Assembly (NCBI RefSeq): GCF_013299165.1
Contig: NZ_JAAFKD010000007.1
Span: forward strand, 1 to 64,000
Length of the DNA stretch: 64,000 nt
Source: Microcoleus sp. bin38.metabat.b11b12b14.051
GTDB lineage: Bacteria > Cyanobacteriota > Cyanobacteriia > Cyanobacteriales > Microcoleaceae
Reading direction: 5' to 3'
In this document: positions 33,207 through 41,695 of the stretch, one piece after another
Layout of the letters: each line of letters opens with the position of its first letter
Numbering within the stretch: position 1 is the first letter of the stretch
The notes under the pieces: generated by a model
Seen by the model: the letters and a program-made list of their open reading frames with translations, nothing else
What the model was told of the DNA's origin: nothing
Databases searched by the model: none
Made by a program: the position numbers and the translations under genes

Positions 33207-34247
33207 ATGCAGTTTAGCGAAATAGTAGAGAAACTTAACTTAGCCAACAGCCACAGCCTAAAAGCCTCCAGCGCAGCCGATCGAGAAATTACAGGCCCCG
33301 CCCCAGTCGATGAAGCCGAATCAGGTACGATAAGTTACATAGAAGGAGCGAAATTTGCCGCTCATACAGCCACTACCAACGCTTCAGCTTTAATTTTACC
33401 CTTAGATGAAAGCCTCCAAGCTCAATGCAGCGATCGCAACATTGCTTGGATTTCCGCAGCAGATCCGCGGTTGCTATTTGCTCAAACCATCGCCCTTTTT
33501 TACCAACCATTTCGCCCAGCATCCGAAATTCATCCCTCCGCTACCGTTCACCCCTCAGCAGAAATCGGTGAAAATGTCAGCATCGGCCCCCACACAGTTA
33601 TTCAAGCAAAAGTCAAAATCGGCAATAACGTCTGCATTCATCCAAATGTCGTCATTTACCCAGATGCGGTAATTGGCGAAAATACAGTTTTACACGCTAA
33701 CTGTGTGATTCACGAACGTACTCGCATCGGGGCAAATTGCGTCATTCACAGCGGTGCGGCGATCGGTTCCGAAGGTTTTGGGTTCGTGCCGACAGCCACA
33801 GGATGGGTGAAAATGGAGCAGTCTGGATGCACTGTATTGGAAGAGGGCGTTGAGGTGGGCTGCAACAGCACGATCGACAGGCCAGCAGTCGGAGAAACCC
33901 GCATCGGGCAAAATACCAAGATTGACAATTTAGTACACGTAGGTCACGGCTGTCAAATCGGGAAAAATTGCGCTTTTGCAGCCCACGTCGGCTTAGCCGG
34001 TGGCGTCCAAATTGGCAACAATGTAATTTTGGCAGGTCAAGTGGGAATAGCCAATCAAGCTAAAATTGGAGATGGGGCGATCGCCACAGCCAAAGCCGGA
34101 ATTCACAGCGATGTGCCCGCAGGTGCGATCGTGACTGGAGTTCCAGCAATTCCCCACAAACTATTTCTCAAAGCCGCTGCGGTGTACAACCGCTTACCCG
34201 AAATGTACCAATCTTTGAGGCAAATTCAGCGCCGGATCGATCGTTAA
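33207..34247 (+). CDS. lpxD: UDP-3-O-acylglucosamine N-acyltransferase
   Basis: The 346-residue enzyme adds the second acyl chain to UDP-3-O-acylglucosamine in lipid A synthesis. The N-terminal uridine-binding domain (1-105) leads into a long left-handed beta-helix of [LIV]-G-x4 hexapeptides (about 110-305, IGENVSIGPHTVIQ onward), with the catalytic His in LVHVGHGCQIG, and a C-terminal helical tail (LPEMYQSLRQIQRRID). No other lpx gene is adjacent. An unusual Ala/Glu-rich stretch near residue 25-40 extends the N-terminal domain slightly. Confidence 0.93.
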   Translation: MQFSEIVEKLNLANSHSLKASSAADREITGPAPVDEAESGTISYIEGAKFAAHTATTNASALILPLDESLQAQCSDRNIAWISAADPRLLFAQTIALFYQPFRPASEIHPSATVHPSAEIGENVSIGPHTVIQAKVKIGNNVCIHPNVVIYPDAVIGENTVLHANCVIHERTRIGANCVIHSGAAIGSEGFGFVPTATGWVKMEQSGCTVLEEGVEVGCNSTIDRPAVGETRIGQNTKIDNLVHVGHGCQIGKNCAFAAHVGLAGGVQIGNNVILAGQVGIANQAKIGDGAIATAKAGIHSDVPAGAIVTGVPAIPHKLFLKAAAVYNRLPEMYQSLRQIQRRIDR

Positions 34248-34326
34248 GTTGACGATTGACAGTTGACGATTGACAGTTGACGATTGACAGTTGACGATTG
34301 ACAGTTGACAGTTTGCAGTTGACAGG
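34247..34326. repeat. TTGACGATTGACAG tandem repeat
   Basis: About four direct copies of a 15-bp unit GTTGACGATTGACAG change into TTGACAGTTTGCAG and TTGACAG. Similar GTCAGTTGTCAGTT runs occur at 63374-63445. These are simple intergenic repeats typical of this genome type. Confidence 0.7.
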
Positions 34327-34519
34327 TAACGAATTTTATAGGGAATTCAACTGATGTTTAAAGAATAGATTCGAGGGAATTTCCGCAACGAAGAACTCGA
34401 ATTGAATAGAGTTGTATTTATTTGCTTTCATTTTTTGAAATCATCTGCGTTCATATGTGTTAATCCGCTTTAAATCTGCGGTTTACATATTAATCCAATA
34501 TTTTGAGACAATCGCTTAA

Positions 34520-35389
34520 ATGTGGAATAGCCTAAATAACCTGCGACTGCTGTCGCCCTCAATACCAGCAATTGTCAAAGTAATTGTTTTTTTCTCAACT
34601 TGGGCTTGTTTGTGGCTACCCATAGCAGTTATGCTGGCGATCGCCCTAAAATGGCATCCGCCCCAACCATTAGGTAACAAAAAACTACCTTTACTCGCTT
34701 CCCTATACTTAATTGTCCCCCTAATTTTGTGGGCGACAACTTGGATCGAAGGCGCATCTTTGGCAGATTGGGGTTGGAATTTGCAACCAGCAACTTTGAT
34801 ATCGGCGCTGTTAGGATTAACATTGGGAGTAGTCAGCTTAACTATTTTGTTCGGCGTGCAATTAACCGCTGGTTGGCTGGAATTATCAAACAGCCAAGTT
34901 TCAACCGAAACAGGCGAAACAATCATTAATCCTGCGGCTTCAATCCTGAAGCCTTCAACTCTGGTGACATTGTTATTAGCTTTGTGGATTAGCGCCACAG
35001 AAGAGTTAATCTTTCGGGGTTGTTTGCAAAATTTACTCCAACAAGATTACTCAATATTAACCGCAAGTGCGATCGCCAGTTTCATTTTTGCGATCGCCCA
35101 CCTAATTTGGGCCGCCAAAGAAACTCTACCTCAACTACCGGGATTGTGGCTGATGGGCGTGGTTTTAATCTTAGCCCGCATCGCCGACAATGGTAGTCTA
35201 GGATTCGCGATCGGACTCCACGCCGGATGGATTTGGGGTATAACTACCGTAGATACAGCTCAAGCAATTAACCCCACAGGCCACATACCCGAATGGATCA
35301 CAGGAATAGGAACAAAACCCTTAGCCGGTGCAGCCGGAATTCTGTTATTGCTAGCAACAGCAGCCGTAGTTTTGTTAATTAAAAATTAA
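34520..35389 (+). CDS. CPBP family intramembrane glutamic endopeptidase
   Basis: The 289-residue integral membrane protein has about seven to eight hydrophobic segments. The CPBP/Abi motifs are present: EELIFRG near residues 160-166 (Glu-Glu with Arg), FAIAHLIW (His) and GLHAGWIWG (His). These residues form the active site of Rce1-like prenyl-protease relatives and bacteriocin immunity proteins (family knowledge). The actual substrate is unknown. It is a single gene. Confidence 0.87.
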   Translation: MWNSLNNLRLLSPSIPAIVKVIVFFSTWACLWLPIAVMLAIALKWHPPQPLGNKKLPLLASLYLIVPLILWATTWIEGASLADWGWNLQPATLISALLGLTLGVVSLTILFGVQLTAGWLELSNSQVSTETGETIINPAASILKPSTLVTLLLALWISATEELIFRGCLQNLLQQDYSILTASAIASFIFAIAHLIWAAKETLPQLPGLWLMGVVLILARIADNGSLGFAIGLHAGWIWGITTVDTAQAINPTGHIPEWITGIGTKPLAGAAGILLLLATAAVVLLIKN

Positions 35390-35634
35390 AACCTAACACC
35401 CCAAACCCCTTTAAAAGTATCAATTCTCTTCCCCTCTTCCTCTGCGCCCTCTGCGCCCTCTGCGGTAAAAAAAAAGATTAGATTCAGTCAAGCGAGAACT
35501 AGAACAAAAAAAACAGATAAGCTGTTGGGAACTTAAATTTGATGCTAAAAAACAATCAAATAATGAGTGCGTGGGCTCTTGTAGCCCGCCCTAAATATAC
35601 AATTTAAATGCGCGACAGCGTTAAAAATTCTAGA

Positions 35635-36948
35635 TCAATCCAAAAGCCGATCGATCGTCACAATCGAAATTGGATTCAACGCATCAAAACGAGTCAAAGT
35701 GCCCGCAGACACAGAGCGCGATAACTGCACCTGTACAATTCGGTAACTCCAGTGCGGTTCCCGGCGCACCCGATCGCCAATCCAGCTCAAAACAGTAGCA
35801 ATATCCTCAAAAACATCCAAAGGCAGCACGATTGACCCTCCAGGGAGCAGCCGCAGCGCGCAAACGCCCAAAATTTTAGTCAACCCCCCACCGCTGCCGC
35901 CGATCAAAATCCGGTGCGGCGGACGCAAACGGTGCAAGATTTCCGGAGCGGTTCCGTGAATTGAGAACACATTTTGCAACTCAAAACGGCGACAATTGAG
36001 TTCGATCGCAGAAGTACCAGAAACCGTTTGTTCGATCGCATATACTTCAGACTGCGGGAATAAACGAGCAATCTCGATCGACACAGAACCATTACCAGCA
36101 CCCACATCCCAGACAACTTGTTCCGGTTGCAAAGCCAACTGTGCCAGCACCAACACCCGCACTTCCCGTTCCACCGTCAAACCAGGCCTGTCCCCGCAAC
36201 CAATAAAAGCTGCATCGGGAATACCCAACAAAGGCAACTTTCCCAAATCCAAAGGTGCTGTCGGCGGAAAATCCCGCAGCAGCACCACCACGCTCAGCGG
36301 TGCAAAAACCTCTTCCAGCAAAGCTTCCAGAGACCTGCAACCCACTTTCTCCTCTGCCGAACCCAAATTTTCGCAAACCCAAAACTGGTAGCGTGTGGGC
36401 AAATCTAGAGCTTTCACCAAACTTCCTATAGTCGCCGGAGTGCGAGTTTCGTCCGCAAGCACCGCAATCTTCTCGACACCCAGCTTGAGTTTTGCCGTCA
36501 GTTCCTCAAAAAAACGTCCCTGGGAACCTACAAAATGAGCATCATGCCAGGGGATGTGCAAGCGGTTAAAGGCCAACTGCACGGAGCTTAAATTGGGGTG
36601 AAATGTCAATCTATCCGGCGGCAGTTGGGAAATGAGCAACTTTCCCCAGCCGTGGAACAGCGGGTCGCCGGCTACTAAAATTACAATAAGTTGGGGCGAA
36701 GGGGTGGATGCCTGCCCAAAAGTGTCTGCATCTGCTTCTAAATTCGCATCTGCGACCAACCAACGCCGAATTTCCAGAATTGCTTCGGTCAAATCTGCCA
36801 CCGCCCAGCGCTCGCAGGATTGCTGGGGAAAATAGCTCAAATGCCGATCGCTCCCGACGAGCAGAGCGGCCATTTCTACAACCTGCCGCGCCGAGGAGCT
36901 CAGCCCAGCAGCTCCATCTAAACCAATACCAACAACGTGTACAGTCAC
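35635..36948 (-). CDS. cobL: Fused precorrin-6B/cobalt-precorrin-7 methylase (CbiE-CbiT)
   Basis: The 437-residue protein is a fusion. The N-terminal half (1-235) is a SAM-dependent tetrapyrrole methylase domain (VVGIGLDGAAGLSSSARQ near the start, VAGDPLFHGWG, and a PNLSSVQLAFNRLHIPW segment) corresponding to CbiE. The C-terminal half is a Rossmann methyltransferase (VVWDVGAGNGSVSIEIARLF, LIGGSGGGL) corresponding to CbiT, which also decarboxylates. Together they methylate C5 and C15 of the corrin ring in vitamin B12 synthesis. The fusion is common in cyanobacteria. No other cob gene is adjacent. Confidence 0.92.
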   Translation of the reverse strand: MTVHVVGIGLDGAAGLSSSARQVVEMAALLVGSDRHLSYFPQQSCERWAVADLTEAILEIRRWLVADANLEADADTFGQASTPSPQLIVILVAGDPLFHGWGKLLISQLPPDRLTFHPNLSSVQLAFNRLHIPWHDAHFVGSQGRFFEELTAKLKLGVEKIAVLADETRTPATIGSLVKALDLPTRYQFWVCENLGSAEEKVGCRSLEALLEEVFAPLSVVVLLRDFPPTAPLDLGKLPLLGIPDAAFIGCGDRPGLTVEREVRVLVLAQLALQPEQVVWDVGAGNGSVSIEIARLFPQSEVYAIEQTVSGTSAIELNCRRFELQNVFSIHGTAPEILHRLRPPHRILIGGSGGGLTKILGVCALRLLPGGSIVLPLDVFEDIATVLSWIGDRVRREPHWSYRIVQVQLSRSVSAGTLTRFDALNPISIVTIDRLLD

Positions 36949-37079
36949 TTTTTAATCAAAAAGTCAAAAACCAGAATTAATGATTTTTCCTGGTTTCTCA
37001 TGATTTTTTTGCTTGATTTTGTTGCCCAGCTAGAATAATTAAAACATTTTATCGGAAATTTGGGTCTAAAACCCTCTGC

Positions 37080-37490
37080 ATTTAGCACGGCTTTAAGTTA
37101 AAATAGAAGTGGTTGAAATTCCCAAGGTGGGCGGTTGTGAAGCGGCTTTGAGTCGGCACCCTTGAACCTGAAAGCTTCAGAAAAGCACAAAAAAGGGTAG
37201 CGAAAACCTTGTAAAACAGAGCTAGAGAATCACCGAATTCTCATACCAGAAGATACATAATTTGGTTTCATCAATCAAGTAGGGCGGGGCACGCCCAAAC
37301 TCTAGGTCGTATCAAGCGTACCATGAGTGGAGATAGACCCAAAGAAGGTTGCTGTAAATCAGGCTCGTCAATTGGTGTTTGTTCACGGTTGAAAGGTTTG
37401 AAGATTGCTCGCAAGAGATACGGTGCTTAAAGGTCAGTCGCTGAATTAAGAATCTCCGTCGCCCAGAGCACGGAGAGTGTCAAAGGCAGT
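37080..37490 (+). mobile_element. Non-autonomous IS200/IS605-like element
   Basis: The right end reads AAGAATCTCCGT, then an inner palindromic spacer, then ACGGAGAGTGTCA (37449-37482), the GAA-stem-TGTCA form typical of IS200/IS605 right ends and of the 3' end of TnpB guide RNAs. To its left there are about 350 bp of structured, non-coding DNA starting near AGAAGTGGTTGAAATTCCC (37106). No transposase frame is present. It is probably a short element mobilised in trans. Confidence 0.5.
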
Positions 37491-37615
37491 ATTTTGACGG
37501 TTGGCACAGAAAAGAGAGGGAGAGCGGGAGAGGGAGAGGAGGATAGAAGCAGTGGGAAAATCTGCCTTCTTCCCTCTGCCTTCTTCCCTCTTCCTTCTTC
37601 CTTCTTCCTTCGTTA
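37491..37615. other. Polypyrimidine/polypurine tract
   Basis: The stretch 37513-37545 is purine-rich (GAGAGGGAG) and 37557-37607 is an imperfect tandem of CTTCTTCCCT. It can form triplex-like or slipped structures. It directly follows the 2H phosphoesterase-like gene's stop codon (that gene is on the minus strand). Confidence 0.6.
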
Positions 37616-38434
37616 TCAAAACTCAAAAACAGGCCAATCCGGTTGCCGCACGTAGCTAGTCATGTCGTCAAACTTCCGCAGTTCGGCTCGGTGCACGCAC
37701 AGATCCTGCGGTGTGTCGAGCCATTGATCGTTTAACTCCGACATCACGGCACAAAAATGACCGCGGTCTAGGTTCGGCCCGGTGTCCCCAAAATAAGCCA
37801 GAGTAATGTGTGCCGTAAAATGATATTGCTGTTCAATTCCCAAAGCCATTAGATCGGGATTTTGATAGATCGATCGACGAAACTCCAGAATTTGCTTGTA
37901 AGAGTTTTCGTCCGTCGGTGCCAAACACACACCTACAGCTCTAGTCATCACCATCAACCCCAGCACCGTCCAGCGTATGGGAGGGCCGCCCGCCAACGGT
38001 TTGCAGGCTGCAAAACCATCTTTCATGCGCTCGCGCAGTTGCCCCTCAAATTCTGGATTTTTCTCAGAGGCATCTCGAAAAGCGCTGCTCCAAATCAAAT
38101 CAGCCACGGTTAAATGGAAGCTATCAGGAGGCAGTGCTACGAGCGCACCGTCCGCGAATTCCTGCAATAGCCTTTGTTGCACTGAGTTTAAATTACTATA
38201 AAGTGCAGTATTTTCTGCATCTTCCCCCGCAGGTGGCGTAATCACCGAATAACCCGGAAAAGGTACAGGATTTCTGTGACCGGCTTCATCAGGCTTAAAT
38301 TTTGGAGATTCCTGAATGTGTTCCACCTGGGACTTGTAGGAGTCCAGCAGCGTCATTCGCGCCACCCGATTTACGTAAGCTTGATAAGTGTCATCCAATC
38401 TTGATTTCCTCGCGGTGAAATACTCCCACACCAA
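37616..38434 (-). CDS. DUF1868 protein, 2H phosphoesterase-like
   Basis: The 272-residue protein has two H-x-T motifs, FHLTVAD near residue 106 and AHITLAYF near residue 214, spaced as in the 2H (RNA ligase/cyclic phosphodiesterase) fold. It also contains GYSVITPPAGEDAEN near residue 61. The DUF1868 family is widespread in cyanobacteria and plants with unproven function; 2',3'-cyclic or 2',5'-linked RNA phosphodiester substrates are possible (inference). It is divergent from holA; the two starts are 99 bp apart. Confidence 0.78.
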   Translation of the reverse strand: MVWEYFTARKSRLDDTYQAYVNRVARMTLLDSYKSQVEHIQESPKFKPDEAGHRNPVPFPGYSVITPPAGEDAENTALYSNLNSVQQRLLQEFADGALVALPPDSFHLTVADLIWSSAFRDASEKNPEFEGQLRERMKDGFAACKPLAGGPPIRWTVLGLMVMTRAVGVCLAPTDENSYKQILEFRRSIYQNPDLMALGIEQQYHFTAHITLAYFGDTGPNLDRGHFCAVMSELNDQWLDTPQDLCVHRAELRKFDDMTSYVRQPDWPVFEF

Positions 38435-38532
38435 ATTTTATATTATGGTGCGGGCTTCCAACAGTCTGATTCAGGATATGTTGGACTTGGCGATCGTACA
38501 AATCTATTTTTTTTGGCTCCAGGGCTTGAAAT

Positions 38533-39513
38533 ATGCCAATTTACCTGTTTTGGGGAGAAGACGACTTTGCGATCGCGCAATCCGTCACAAGTTTGCGCCA
38601 AACAGTTCTCGACCCCAACTGGGCTAGTTTTAACTATGACAAGATTGTTGCCGATCGAGCCGACGCTGTGGTTGAAGGACTCGATCGAGCTTTAACACCA
38701 CCCTTCGGTACCGGCAGCCGTTTTGTCTGGCTGGCAAATACGACTGTAACCCAGCAGTGCTCTGCGGAACTTTTAGCTCAACTAGAACGGGCGCTGCCGG
38801 TGATTCCCTCTACCACCGTATTGCTGCTGACATCCGTCAAAAAACCCGACAGCCGACTTAAATCTACTAAATTACTCGCCAAGTCCGCTGCCGAATTTCG
38901 AGAATTTTCACCGATTCCGCCTTGGAATGACAAGGAATTAGCCCAGCGAGTGCGCCAAGTCGCCGCCGAAATGAATGTTAAATTGACCGCTACGGCGATC
39001 GAGCTTTTGGCCGAATCCATCGGTAGCGATACCCGCCAGCTATACAGCGAACTCGAAAAATTGCTGTTATTTGCCGGCAGCCGCAGCCAACCTCTCAACC
39101 CGGAGGAAGTGGCCGCACTGGTGCACTGTCACGCCCAGAATACCTTCCAGCTAGCCGATGCGATTCGCGAGGGCAATACAGGAGCAGCTTTGGAGTTATT
39201 GGCGGGCTTAACTGCCCAGAGCGAGCCTGGTTTGAGGATTGTGGCAGGCTTGACTGGTAAGTTTCGGATTTGGCTGTGGGTGAAGGCAATGATCCAAGCG
39301 GGCGATCGCGATGATAAAATTGCCCAAGCTCTAGACCTCGGCAATCCGAAACGAGTATACTATTTTCGCCAAGAAGTCAAGAATGCCAGCTTAGAAAAAC
39401 TGCAAAAAAGTTTGCCTTTGCTGCTGGAGTTAGAAGCTTCTTTAAAGCGGGGCCGGGAAGAAGTCTCAACCCTGCAAACCAAAGTAATAGAACTTTCTAG
39501 CTTGTTTCGCTGA
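38533..39513 (+). CDS. holA: DNA polymerase III subunit delta
   Basis: The 326-residue subunit of the clamp loader begins MPIYLFWGEDDFAIAQS and has the AAA+ like N-terminal domain (1-140), a middle helical region with VRQVAAEMNVKLTATAIELLAESIGSDTRQLYSELEKLLL and a collar domain ending LELEASLKRGREEVSTLQTKVIELSSLF. Delta opens the beta clamp for loading at primer-template junctions. Length fits the family (330-345). An ATG start at 38533 lies after a weak purine run. Confidence 0.9.
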   Translation: MPIYLFWGEDDFAIAQSVTSLRQTVLDPNWASFNYDKIVADRADAVVEGLDRALTPPFGTGSRFVWLANTTVTQQCSAELLAQLERALPVIPSTTVLLLTSVKKPDSRLKSTKLLAKSAAEFREFSPIPPWNDKELAQRVRQVAAEMNVKLTATAIELLAESIGSDTRQLYSELEKLLLFAGSRSQPLNPEEVAALVHCHAQNTFQLADAIREGNTGAALELLAGLTAQSEPGLRIVAGLTGKFRIWLWVKAMIQAGDRDDKIAQALDLGNPKRVYYFRQEVKNASLEKLQKSLPLLLELEASLKRGREEVSTLQTKVIELSSLFR

Positions 39514-39925
39514 TGTCTTCTCCTCGCCCTCCAAGCAGCCAGCAAGTCGATTTTCCATTTTTCGATTTGAGGTGTTCGATCGCGTCGAAGGATTTTAGAT
39601 TTGACTCCACGGATCAATCTCGGAGCTAGAACAAAAGCCTTGCCCGCTTAGAGAAGAATCTAAAATTTGGGGCGGCGGGCGACTGTGGGAAAGCCAATAT
39701 CAGGTTTTGGGCTGGATAAATGTAAATTTTTACAACAAATTTCGCTAGCCGGTTGGCGATCGATCCCGGAATGTGGGACAAAGAGTCTTGAACAGATGCT
39801 AGAAATAATCTCAGAATGCCACAGTAGAAGTTAATGTGGTAAATAAATATTGTCCGCCGCCGAACGCCGATCGATTAATATTATTTGCCGGCTCTCCACC
39901 CCCCCCAAAAAAAAGAGCGCTACCC

Positions 39926-40999
39926 ATGACACAACAGAACCTGCGGGAACTTCTCAAGCAGGGCGATCCACAAGCGATCGCATCTAGCATCAACCGTACA
40001 CTCAAACCCAAAGGCATCAACGCCGATGTGACGCGCGACAACGGCTGCCTCCACATAACTCTGGAGTCAGGCAAAGTACCGAGTCAAATGGCATTGGTAG
40101 ATTTCATCCGCAGCGGGATGACGAATTTGGGACTCGAATCAATTCACACTGTCAAGGTTTACGGGCGTCGAACAGGTGACAGCTCGCCTGCGTGGGAAGA
40201 TGAAATAGATCTGATGCCTGCCGAGCCAATGTCTTACGCCTCGGATAGTGGAATGCCTGACGACTCTGTAGGCTTAGATGATGACGAGCCAGAAGGCCAA
40301 GACTATTATCAAGAGGGAGAATTCGATCGAGAAGACGACGAAGAAGACGACGAGGAAGACGACGAGGAAGATATCGCCCCGCCTCCGAAAAAACAATTCC
40401 CCAAATGGGCAATACCTGTCGGTATCTTAGTTCCTCTGGGGGCGATCGCAGCGCTTTACTTGACGGGAAATTTACCCTTTGGCGGCGGCTCTAACCCAGA
40501 ACCTAGCGCCCCCCAAGCTGCTTCCCCCTCGCCCAAAAAAGCCTCATCTCCTGCGTCTAAAGCCACATCTCCATCTCCCAGCCCATCTGGGGAGGCGCCC
40601 CAGGCAGCATCTCCTGCGCCAAAATCCCCTCCCACTACTGCTGCTGCGCCCGCCAGCCCGGTTCCCACACCGCCCACAACCACAGCAGCACCGGCATCTC
40701 CGGCACCCAAGGCAGCATCTCCTGCACCCAAGGCAGCATCTCCTGCACCCAAAGCCGCCGCGCCTAAGCCTGATTCTTGGAGGGAAGGCGTTAACAACGC
40801 TCAGAAGGCAGCAGTTTTGGCTCAAACGGCTCAATCTCAAACTGAGTGGATTGCAGTAGCAAGCGAGTGGCAGAAAGCGGTTGGGCTTATGAGAGCCGTG
40901 CCGTCAACTAGCCCCAACCATTCAAAGGCTCAGCAAAAAGCGGCAGAGTATCAGGCAAATCTGATTGTTGCCAACCGCAGGGCGGCGGCAGCACCTTAA
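39926..40999 (+). CDS. Hypothetical membrane protein with acidic and Pro/Ala-rich linkers
   Basis: The 357-residue product from the ATG at 39926 has a conserved-looking N-terminal domain (residues 1-75, QNLRELLKQGDPQAIASSIN onward), a very acidic run of Asp and Glu near 138-150, a single membrane segment (AIPVGILVPLGAIAALYLTG), a long low-complexity Ala/Pro/Ser linker with repeated APKAASP, and a C-terminal helical segment (SWREGVNNAQKAAVLAQTAQ) similar to helical bundles seen in cyanobacterial envelope proteins. The C-terminal part would lie outside the membrane. Function unknown. Confidence 0.72.
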   Translation: MTQQNLRELLKQGDPQAIASSINRTLKPKGINADVTRDNGCLHITLESGKVPSQMALVDFIRSGMTNLGLESIHTVKVYGRRTGDSSPAWEDEIDLMPAEPMSYASDSGMPDDSVGLDDDEPEGQDYYQEGEFDREDDEEDDEEDDEEDIAPPPKKQFPKWAIPVGILVPLGAIAALYLTGNLPFGGGSNPEPSAPQAASPSPKKASSPASKATSPSPSPSGEAPQAASPAPKSPPTTAAAPASPVPTPPTTTAAPASPAPKAASPAPKAASPAPKAAAPKPDSWREGVNNAQKAAVLAQTAQSQTEWIAVASEWQKAVGLMRAVPSTSPNHSKAQQKAAEYQANLIVANRRAAAAP

Positions 41000-41695
41000 G
41001 AGTTTTGAATTTTGAGTTTAATACTCTTAAGATTCTAAAAAGTCAAAAGTCAAAAGTCAAAAATCTTATTTTTACTGAAAGCTTTCTTACTTTTGACTTT
41101 TTTCAATTTTATTGACTGCTAAACCCATGCGAGGTTTATAACCGAATAGGGTTGACTTAAAAACAATTTGAATTGCAAAAAAAGCCTGTATTGCCTATAA
41201 AATCATGTTCTGAACTTCGTCAAAAAGCATATTTGTCAACCGTCTTGGGCTATAAATCTTAATTTATACTGGATCGATAGCTGTCAAAAAAGTGATAATG
41301 TCAGTAACAATATTACGCAAAACAGATTGCATTTGAGGCTTTTCTATTCCAAAAGCTGATGCCAAAATGCTGGTAATTAAAATCTCTCAAGGTCGAAGTT
41401 ATAGGGTCAAAAAATGTAACTGCCCGCTCGTCCTCTCCTGATACTCATATAGCAATTCTCAAAAACATGAGCTATCGATCGGCTTGAGCTCTCAATCCTT
41501 GGCCTAAAAGCGAAACCGCTCCGGGCAAATCTAAAATCTAAAATCTAAAATCTAAAATCTCAACCTGTAACTCACCTTTTTGAAAAAGGCTATAAGTCAT
41601 TCCCACTCCTCAAATCAAAAAATTGAAAATCTTAAATGCTATTTCTTCCGGATTGTGGTCAGTGTGTATTCCGAATGCACAAATCTTGGGATTTG
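41000..41695. other. Repeat-rich intergenic region
   Basis: No gene is supported. It contains AAGTCAAAAGTC tandem runs (41039-41075), a TTTTGACTTTTT stretch (41090-41105) that could pair with them, a TCTAAAATCTAAAATC run (41529-41560) also seen at 47641, and CTCACCTTTTTGAAAAAGGC at 41570-41590. Reading frames here have no family features. Confidence 0.6.
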
